64,000 nt of DNA from contig NZ_JACHMB010000001.1 of NCBI RefSeq assembly GCF_014204795.1, positions 12,924,501 to 12,988,500 on the forward strand, written 5' to 3'. Positions 54,821-61,207 of the stretch are shown piece by piece. Position numbers and translations under genes: made by a program. Below the pieces are notes generated by a model. That model had not been told where the DNA came from. It searched no databases and saw only the letters and a program-made list of their open reading frames with translations. The DNA is from Nonomuraea jabiensis (GTDB lineage Bacteria > Actinomycetota > Actinomycetes > Streptosporangiales > Streptosporangiaceae). Within the stretch, counting starts at the first letter, position 1; each line of letters starts with the position of its first letter.

Positions 54821-54988
54821 ATGAAGAGGCTTGTGGTGGTGCCGCCACATATCGCCAGGCACAAGGTCCGCGAGATTCGTTCGGCCGACCGCCGCAAGCA
54901 GCCCGCCGATCCCAAGGTGATCGACCTTCGGGCCTACACCGGCCGCAACGTCATCCGTTTCCCGGGCGGTCCGACCCCCGCCGCCTGA
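54821..54988 (+). CDS. Very short gene 2 (55 residues)
   Basis: ATG 54821 follows GGGGGG by 7 bases; TGA ends at 54988. The product begins MKRLVVVPPHIARHKVREIR and continues with KQPADPKVIDLRAYTGRNVI and RFPGGPTPAA. It is basic and soluble, with no signal peptide. The segment DLRAYTGR matches DLRTPAGR of short gene 1, and both have a Pro-Ala-x(2-4)-DLR approach. It has its own promoter and a hairpin after the stop. Family not recognised. Confidence 0.6.
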   Translation: MKRLVVVPPHIARHKVREIRSADRRKQPADPKVIDLRAYTGRNVIRFPGGPTPAA

Positions 54989-54994
54989 GAAACA

Positions 54995-55017
54995 CCGCCC
55001 GGCTCGAGGCCGAGCGG
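54995..55017. terminator. Hairpin between short gene 2 and the PPOX gene
   Basis: CCGCCCGGC (54995-55003) and GCCGAGCGG (55009-55017) pair with one mismatch around TCGAG. It lies between convergent genes and can serve both. Confidence 0.6.
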
Positions 55018-55030
55018 CGGCCCTTCGAGG

Positions 55031-55651
55031 TCAGCCGTAGAGGCGCTGGGCGTAGGTCTCGCCGTAGTAGCTCTCGAGCTGTTCGAGGCTCTCCTCCACC
55101 TTCTGCACGTCCTTGACGAGCCTCGCGTGCGAGGGCAGGACCTCGGGCTCCCAGCTGTCCGGCTTCCACAGCGAGGAGCGCAGGAACGCCTTGGCGCAGT
55201 GGAAGAAGATCTGCTCGATCTCCACCACCAGCGCGAGATGCGGGCGGTGGCCCTTCACGATCATCTCGTCGAAGAACGGGGCCTCGCGGATGAGCCTGGC
55301 CCGGCCGTTGATGCGCAGGGTCTCGTTGCGGCCGGGGATCAGGAAGATGAGCCCGACGTGCGGGTTCGTCAGGACGTTGAGGAATCCGTCGGCCCTGCGG
55401 TTGCCCGGCCGGTCCGGGATGGCGATCGTGGTGTCGTCGATGACGTGGACGAACCCGGCCGGGTCGCCCTTGGGCGAGACGTCGCAGGTGCCGGCCTCGT
55501 CCGACGTGGCTATCAGGCAGAACGGGGAGGCCGCCAGCCACTCCCGGTCACGCTCGTGCAGCCGTACGCGCTCCTTGGTCGCCGCCCTCGGCATGACCTC
55601 GCCGAGCAATTCGCGTAGTTCGGCCTCGGACCCGATCTCCACCCAGCTCAT
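55031..55651 (-). CDS. PPOX-class FMN-dependent enzyme (DR_2398/MSMEG_1061 type)
   Basis: A 206-residue flavin-binding split-barrel protein. FCLIATSDEAGTCDVSPKGD (strand with conserved S-P-K-G-D), IAIPDRPGNRRADGFLNVL, NPHVGLIFLIPGRNETLRIN and a C-terminal CAKAFLRSSLWKPDSW match the PPOX class known as the DR_2398 family. It probably reduces or oxidises a small molecule; the substrate is unknown. ATG 55651 follows GAAGGGAG by 5 bases, and the GTG two codons upstream would overlap it. Confidence 0.87.
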   Translation of the reverse strand: MSWVEIGSEAELRELLGEVMPRAATKERVRLHERDREWLAASPFCLIATSDEAGTCDVSPKGDPAGFVHVIDDTTIAIPDRPGNRRADGFLNVLTNPHVGLIFLIPGRNETLRINGRARLIREAPFFDEMIVKGHRPHLALVVEIEQIFFHCAKAFLRSSLWKPDSWEPEVLPSHARLVKDVQKVEESLEQLESYYGETYAQRLYG

Positions 55652-55699
55652 CTGCACTCCCTTCGAGGGTTCCCCCCATTCTGGCAGGGAGCGCGCAGA

Positions 55700-56773
55700 T
55701 CACCAGCGACGGGCGTTCGCCATCATGCCCAGGTGCGCGTCGCGTTCCACGGCGAAGCGGACCGGGTCCATGCCCTGGCGCTCGGCCCGCAGGTGCAGCA
55801 TGGTCAGCTCGGTCGCCGCCTGCTGGTAGTCGCTCATGGCCCGGCCGAGCCCGGCGCCCCTGGCCCACTTGCGGGCCGCCTTGCGGCCCGACAGCGTGCT
55901 GAGCATCCTGACGTCGGCCTCCGTGATCAGCCCGGTCTGCTGGTAACCGGGCAGGTAGAGGCCCATCCTGGTGACGAGCTGGCGGCGTTCGACGACGGTC
56001 ACGGCGATCAGCAGGATGAGCGCCGCCATGATCACGAGGTACGCGGCGGCCACCCAGGTCAGGGAGCCCGTGGTGGCCGAGCCGTTCCAGAGGCCGTGCA
56101 GGAAGACCGCGCCCAGGTAGCCGAGCGGGATCGCGGCGAACCTGGCCGCGGTGCGCCGGGTCAGGGCGTAGGCGACGCCGAGACCGATCATGGAGGTGTA
56201 GATGGGGTGGCCGAGCGGGTCGATGAGGCCCCTGATCACGAACAGTTGCAGCGCCCCGCCGGCCCCGTCCTCGTTGTAGGCGAGCAGGTAGTAGCCGACG
56301 TTCTCCACGGCCGCGAAGCCGAGGCCGGCCATGGAGGCGTACACGATGCCGTCGGTCAGCCCGTCGATCTCCTGCCGCCGGCGCAGGAGCAGCAGCAGCG
56401 CCGAGCCCTTGAGCGCCTCCTCGATCACGGGGGCCAGCAGGACGGTGCCCACGTCGTTCACGACCGCCTCGCCGAACCCGGCCCTGGTGAACAGCGCCTC
56501 CCCCACGAACGACAGCGCGAGGCCCAGCACGATCGCCACCCCCGCGCCCCAGGCGAAGGCGAACGCCAGGTTCAGCTTCGGCTCGGGCTCCAGCCTGTCG
56601 AGCGAGAGCACGGCCGCCAGCAGCACCGGCAGCGGCGCCACGCCCAGCAGCGCGGACAGCGCGAATCCCACGGGCCCGCCCGACAGCAGCATGAAGGTCA
56701 GCACGATCAACGCCAGGGCGCTGGAGACGACCAGGCCGATCAAGAGGGCCTTGCTGGGGCGCTGGACTGGCAT
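55700..56773 (-). CDS. PrsW family intramembrane metalloprotease
   Basis: A 357-residue protein with about eight transmembrane helices in the first 250 residues. The family active-site motifs are present: LLAPVIEEALKGSALLLLL (paired Glu), FAAVENVGYYL (E-N), DPLGHPIYTSMIGLGVAYAL and FLHGLWNGSA (His). A soluble tail of about 100 residues follows (SGRKAARKWARGAGLGRAMS). In Bacillus PrsW cleaves the anti-sigma factor RsiW; here the substrate is unknown. AGGGAGG lies before ATG 56773. It belongs with the amidohydrolase gene 57 bases upstream on the same strand, possibly co-transcribed. Confidence 0.9.
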   Translation of the reverse strand: MPVQRPSKALLIGLVVSSALALIVLTFMLLSGGPVGFALSALLGVAPLPVLLAAVLSLDRLEPEPKLNLAFAFAWGAGVAIVLGLALSFVGEALFTRAGFGEAVVNDVGTVLLAPVIEEALKGSALLLLLRRRQEIDGLTDGIVYASMAGLGFAAVENVGYYLLAYNEDGAGGALQLFVIRGLIDPLGHPIYTSMIGLGVAYALTRRTAARFAAIPLGYLGAVFLHGLWNGSATTGSLTWVAAAYLVIMAALILLIAVTVVERRQLVTRMGLYLPGYQQTGLITEADVRMLSTLSGRKAARKWARGAGLGRAMSDYQQAATELTMLHLRAERQGMDPVRFAVERDAHLGMMANARRW

Positions 56774-56830
56774 CGTGGTGCCTCCCTTTCGCTGGTCCGA
56801 CCACTATGCGCGGCCCGCATCTACAGCCGC

Positions 56831-58042
56831 TTAACGGTCACTTGATTCGCGGTAATACGGATCCGCCACGACGGCCTCGCCGTCGGCGTACGTGTAGACC
56901 TCCCGGCCCGAGACGAACACTCGCAGCGCCCGGCTCATGACGTCCAGCGGGTCCCCCGACCAGATCACGACGTCGGCGTCGAGCCCGGGGCGGAGCGCGC
57001 CCACCCGGTCGTCGATCCCCATGATCCGGGCCGGGTTCAGCGTGATCGAGCGCAGCGCCTCGGCGGGGTCCAGGCCCTCCTTGACCGCCAGCGTGGCCTG
57101 GTGGACGAGGAAGTGGATCGGCACCACGGGGTGGTCGGTGGTGATGGCCAGCCGCACCCCCGCCCGCGCCAGGATGCCCGGGTTGCGCAGCGAGCGCCGG
57201 CGCAGCTCGACCTTCGACCGGCTGGTGAACAGGGGGCCGATGATGACGGGGACGTCCCGGTCGGCCAGGGTGTCGGCCAGCAGGTGGCCGTCGGTGCCGT
57301 GGTTGATGATCAGGCGGTAGCCGAACTCGTCCGCCAGCCTGAGCGCGGTGGAGATGTCGTCGGCCCGGTGCGTGTGCTGGCACCAGGGCAGCTCGCCGTC
57401 CAGCACGCGGACCAGGATCTCCAGCGTGCCGTCCCGGTCGAACGGCTTGCCCTCGTCGGCGGCCGCCGCCCGCTTGGCCTTGTAGTCCTGCGCCTTCATG
57501 AACGCGTCCCGGATCACGGCGGCCACGCCCTGCCGGGTGGAGGGCAGCTTCTTCTGGTCGCCGTACACGCGCTTGGGGTTCTCGCCGAGCGCGCTCTTGA
57601 CGCTGGCCGGCTCCTTGACCAGCATCTCGTCCACGGACCTGCCCCAGCACTTGATCGCGACCGTCTGGCCGCCGATTGGGTTGCCGGAGCCCGGCTTGAT
57701 CACCGCGGTCGTCACGCCGCCGGACAGCGCGTCGGCGAAGGCCAGGTCGGCGGGGTTGATGGCGTCCAGGGCGCGCAGGCGGGCGCCGTTCGGGTCGGTC
57801 ATCTCGTTGGTGTCCTGACCGGCCCAGCCCTCGGCCTCCTCGTACACGCCGAGGTGCCCGTGGGCCTCGACGAAGCCGGGCAGCACCCAGCCGCCCGCGG
57901 CGTCCACGACGGGGGTCCCCTCGGGCACGGCCACGTCCCGGCCGACGGCGGTGATCTTCCCTTCCTGGACGAGTACGGTGCCGCCGTCGATGGGGTCGCC
58001 GTCGATCGGCACAACGTATCCGCTGGTAATCGCAAAATTCAT
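56831..58042 (-). CDS. Amidohydrolase (imidazolonepropionase-like)
   Basis: A 403-residue metal-dependent hydrolase. WVLPGFVEAHGHLGVYEEAE holds the HxH metal motif, then VIKPGSGNPIGGQTVAIKCW, LPWCQHTHRADDISTALRLA (His), RLIINHGTDGHLL (His) and RLAITTDHPVVPI (Asp). The C-terminal composite beta domain ends with GALRPGLDADVVIWSGDPLD. It resembles actinobacterial amidohydrolases of unknown substrate near the imidazolonepropionase group. ATG 58042 starts the conserved N-terminal strand; the frame further upstream is not protein-like. Confidence 0.87.
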   Translation of the reverse strand: MNFAITSGYVVPIDGDPIDGGTVLVQEGKITAVGRDVAVPEGTPVVDAAGGWVLPGFVEAHGHLGVYEEAEGWAGQDTNEMTDPNGARLRALDAINPADLAFADALSGGVTTAVIKPGSGNPIGGQTVAIKCWGRSVDEMLVKEPASVKSALGENPKRVYGDQKKLPSTRQGVAAVIRDAFMKAQDYKAKRAAAADEGKPFDRDGTLEILVRVLDGELPWCQHTHRADDISTALRLADEFGYRLIINHGTDGHLLADTLADRDVPVIIGPLFTSRSKVELRRRSLRNPGILARAGVRLAITTDHPVVPIHFLVHQATLAVKEGLDPAEALRSITLNPARIMGIDDRVGALRPGLDADVVIWSGDPLDVMSRALRVFVSGREVYTYADGEAVVADPYYRESSDR

Positions 58043-58155
58043 GACTCGTAACCTACCGGGGCGCGGGTCGCCGGGACCGTACGCACTGGGCCCTCCAGGG
58101 GCGGTTGACATGGGGATAGGCTGACATTTCAGGATTTGCACGAGGGAGAGGATGC

Positions 58156-58620
58156 ATGCCGCAAACGTACGGGCCAGGCGCCGGCCCGGCCCCCCAGTCC
58201 CTCGGCGACGAGGAGCTCTCGCAGCTGCTGGCCGGGCAGCGCTTCGGCGCGCTGGCGACGAACAAGAGCGACGGCCACCCCCACCTGTCCACCGTCCTGT
58301 ACACCTGGGACCCGGACCAGCGCGTCGTGCGGATCTCGACCATCGCCGACCGGCTCAAGGTCCGCCAGCTCCACAAGGACCCGCGCTGCGCCCTCTACGC
58401 GGCCAGCGACGACTTCTGGTCCTACGCCGTCGCCGAGGGCGAGGCGGAGCTGTCGCCGGTGAGCATCGAGCCGGGCGACGAGGTGGGCATGGAGCTCCTC
58501 GCCATGCAGCAGCACATGAACGACCCGTACGCCTTCCTGCGGCAGATGGTCGAGGACCGGCGGCTGGTGATCAGGATCCGCGTCTCGCGTCTGTACGGGA
58601 CCGTGCTGCCCGTTTCGTGA
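58156..58620 (+). CDS. PPOX-class F420-dependent oxidoreductase-like protein
   Basis: A 154-residue split-barrel protein. LLAGQRFGALATNKSDGHPH, LSTVLYTWDPDQRVVRISTI, RLKVRQLHKDPRCALYAA and the SYAVAEGEAEL strand are the pattern of the F420-binding FDOR/TIGR03618 group. It may reduce a small molecule with F420H2, or bind F420 or FMN. GGGAGAGG lies before ATG 58156. The last 50 bases overlap the convergent MFS gene. Confidence 0.86.
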   Translation: MPQTYGPGAGPAPQSLGDEELSQLLAGQRFGALATNKSDGHPHLSTVLYTWDPDQRVVRISTIADRLKVRQLHKDPRCALYAASDDFWSYAVAEGEAELSPVSIEPGDEVGMELLAMQQHMNDPYAFLRQMVEDRRLVIRIRVSRLYGTVLPVS

Positions 58621-59980
58621 CGACGGCGCGGTGGCGGTTGTAGGCCACCGACGCGATCACGACGAGGACGAGCCCCAGGTCGATGCCCGCCGACCAGCGC
58701 ATGGCGACGACATGGTGCCCTCCTTCCGCCGCAGCGAAGAAGACCGCGCCGATCACCGCCACGCCGCCCGCGCCCGCGAACTGTTGCGCCGTGCTGAGGA
58801 TGCCCGACCCGATGCCGGCCTGGTGCGGGGCGACCTCCACCAGCGCCGCGCCGATGAGCTGCGGCAGGACCAGCCCGTTGCCGGAGCCGACGAGCATGAG
58901 CGCGACCATGATGTACGGCAGCCCCAACCCCGCCCCGACCACCATCAGGGCCAGCCCGAGCCCGATGATCGTCCCGCCGATCATGACGACGATCAGCCCG
59001 TACCTTCTGACCAGCCCCGTCCCCAGGATCGACGTGACCGAGAACAGCACCCCCATCGGCGCGAACGCCAGCCCCGCCTGGAAGGCCGTCAGCCCCAGCC
59101 CGCCCTGCAGCAGCAGCGTCAGCGTGAACATGAACGAGGCGAAGTACGCCATGAACGCGACGATCGAGCCCACGCCCGCCAGGTAGGAGTGGACCTTGAG
59201 CAGCGCCAGGTCGAGCACCGGCTGCCCGCCGCGCGCCCCGAGCACCCGCTGCCACCGCCAGGTCAGCACGAACACGGGCACCGCGGCCCCCATGCTGATC
59301 CACGTCCAGACGGGCCAGCCCAGGCTGTTGCCCAGGCCGAGCGGCACCAGCACCAGAGCCAGCCCGGCGGCCAGGCCCGCCGCGCCCGGCACGTCGAGCC
59401 TGGCCCGCCGGGCGGTCTCGACCTCGGGCAGCAGCCAGACGGCCAGCGGCACCACGATCAGGCCGACGGGCAGGTTGATCAGGAAGATGACCCGCCAGCC
59501 GAGTCCCAGCGTGTCGGCGGTCAGCAGCAGGCCTCCGAGCACCTGGCCGGCGATCGAGCCCAGGCCGCCCGCGACGCCGTACCAGCCGAGGGCCTGACCC
59601 CGCTCCGACGGCGGGTAGACCGCGGAGATCGTGGCCAGCACCTGCGGCACCATCGCCGCGCCCGCCAGGCCCTGGAGCAGGCGGGCGGCCACCAGCTGGG
59701 CCGGGTTCACGGCGAGCCCGCACAGCACGGACGCGATCGTGAACGCGACCACGCCCCACATGAACAGCCGCCGGTAGCCGTAGCGGTCGCCGAGCCGGCC
59801 TCCGGTGATCATGCCGGCCGCGTAGGTGAAGGCGTACCCGCCCACGATCAGCTCCAGGGCGGCCGGGCCCGCGTGCAGGTCCCGTTCGATGGAGGGAGCG
59901 GCCACGTTGACCACGAAGAAGTCGAACTGGGCCATGAACCAGGCCGCCAGAAGTACGGCCAGCATCCCACCATGCTTCAC
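58571..59980 (-). CDS. MFS exporter, DHA2 type
   Basis: A 469-residue 14-helix transporter. Helix 1 has FMAQFDFFVVNVAAPSI (motif D1), motif A is GGRLGDRYGYRRLFMWGVVA, and motif C is GWYGVAGGLGSIAGQVLGGL. The tail is basic (RAARSRTDARRGS). It should export drugs by proton exchange. Convergent overlap with the F420-type gene is 50 bases. It is divergent from the GDPD gene, with 159 bases between starts, and no regulator is adjacent. Confidence 0.87.
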   Translation of the reverse strand: MKHGGMLAVLLAAWFMAQFDFFVVNVAAPSIERDLHAGPAALELIVGGYAFTYAAGMITGGRLGDRYGYRRLFMWGVVAFTIASVLCGLAVNPAQLVAARLLQGLAGAAMVPQVLATISAVYPPSERGQALGWYGVAGGLGSIAGQVLGGLLLTADTLGLGWRVIFLINLPVGLIVVPLAVWLLPEVETARRARLDVPGAAGLAAGLALVLVPLGLGNSLGWPVWTWISMGAAVPVFVLTWRWQRVLGARGGQPVLDLALLKVHSYLAGVGSIVAFMAYFASFMFTLTLLLQGGLGLTAFQAGLAFAPMGVLFSVTSILGTGLVRRYGLIVVMIGGTIIGLGLALMVVGAGLGLPYIMVALMLVGSGNGLVLPQLIGAALVEVAPHQAGIGSGILSTAQQFAGAGGVAVIGAVFFAAAEGGHHVVAMRWSAGIDLGLVLVVIASVAYNRHRAVVTKRAARSRTDARRGS

Positions 59981-60139
59981 GACATTCAGGCTAGAACTCC
60001 ATGATTCGCTCCTCCGGCACGGGGGGTGGCGTGTCGAATGCTCATCGGTCCGGCACCGGCCCGTTACTCTGCCATCAACCGGCAGTCATGAGGTCTTGTC
60101 ACCGTCGAGTCGACTGTCTCTCCCCACCCGAGGAGACCC

Positions 60140-60958
60140 ATGTTCAGGCGACTCGCCGTCATGATCGCGATCTCGTCCACCCTCCTGACGACCCCCGCCG
60201 AAGCGGCCGCCGCCGTCGTCAACGTCGCGCACCGGGGCGCCTCCGCGTACGCGCCCGAGAACACCATCGCGGCCTTCGAGCTGGCCGACAAGCAGCGGGC
60301 CGACGTGTTCGAGCTCGACGTCCAGGAGACCAAGGACCACGAACTGGTCCTGATGCACGACACCACCCTGACCCGCACCACCGACGTCGAGCGGGTCTTC
60401 CCCGGCCGGGCGCCGTGGCGGGTCGGAGATCTCACCCTCGACCAGATCCGCAAGCTGGACGCCGGCTCGTGGTTCTCCGACGAGTACGAGGACGAGCGGG
60501 TGCCCACGCTCGGCGAGACGCTGGACGAGATGAGCGGCTCGGGGCTGGACCTGCTGCTGGAGATCAAGGCTCCGGAGCTCTACCCCGGTATCGAGACCCG
60601 CGTGGCCACCGAGCTGCGCCGCCATCCCGGCTGGCTCGCGCAGGGGCGGCTGGTGGTGCAGTCGTTCAGCTGGGCGTCGATGCGGACCTTCCACCGCCTG
60701 CTGCCCGACGTGCCGATCGGGCTGCTCGGCACGCCGTCCACCGCCGACCTGCCGTCGCTGGCCAAGTTCGCCGACCAGATCAACCCGCCGTACAGCTCGG
60801 TGTCGGCCTCGTACGTACGGCGCGTGCACGCCCTCGGCATGCAGGTGCTCGCCTGGACGGTGGACAGCCCGGACACCATGCGCCGGATGCTGGATTACCA
60901 GGTGGACGGCATCATCACCAACAAGCCGGGCGTCCTGGACGAGCTGCTGAGAGGGTGA
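60140..60958 (+). CDS. Secreted glycerophosphodiester phosphodiesterase
   Basis: A 272-residue GDPD. GAGGAG precedes ATG 60140. The signal peptide spans about residues 1-24 (MFRRLAVMIAISSTLLTTPA, cut near AEAAAA). The active site shows NVAHRGASAYAPENTIAAFE (H-R-G, E-N-T), DVFELDVQETKDHELVLMHD (E-x-D and H-D), LDLLLEIKAP (E-x-K) and YQVDGIITNKPG. It releases glycerol-3-phosphate from glycerophosphodiesters outside the cell. It is a single gene with its own promoter region. Confidence 0.92.
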   Translation: MFRRLAVMIAISSTLLTTPAEAAAAVVNVAHRGASAYAPENTIAAFELADKQRADVFELDVQETKDHELVLMHDTTLTRTTDVERVFPGRAPWRVGDLTLDQIRKLDAGSWFSDEYEDERVPTLGETLDEMSGSGLDLLLEIKAPELYPGIETRVATELRRHPGWLAQGRLVVQSFSWASMRTFHRLLPDVPIGLLGTPSTADLPSLAKFADQINPPYSSVSASYVRRVHALGMQVLAWTVDSPDTMRRMLDYQVDGIITNKPGVLDELLRG

Positions 60959-61025
60959 GGCGGCGAGCACGGCCGGCCGGATCCGATCCGGTGCGCTCGT
61001 CCTGCGCACCCGTGCCCGTCCGCCC

Positions 61026-61104
61026 CCCTCGCCAGGGCCGCCCCGGGCCCGTCCCCCCCTCGCCAGGGCCGCCCCGGGCCCGTCCGCCCCTCGCCAGGGC
61101 CGCC
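61026..61104. repeat. 31-bp tandem repeat, about 2.6 copies
   Basis: The unit starting CCCTCGCCAGGGCCGCCCCG begins at 61026, 61057 and 61088, with nearly identical copies. A looser relative (CCCTGGCGAGG) follows near 61128. It lies between the GDPD gene and the 3' end of nrdJ. Confidence 0.8.
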
Positions 61105-61207
61105 GCTCAGCCGGGCGAGCCGAACTCCCTGGCGAGGTCCGCCCCAAGCCGACAGGGCGGAGGCGAGCCGAATCCGCTCACCTCCGCCCCCTCAGCCGAT
61201 CTCGCGA

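Noticed and set aside
54644..54988. RiPP precursor pair with modifying enzymes
   Set aside because: The adjacent PPOX-type and PrsW genes are not typical RiPP enzymes, and the peptides lack Cys or a Ser/Thr-rich core; kept only as unknown short genes.
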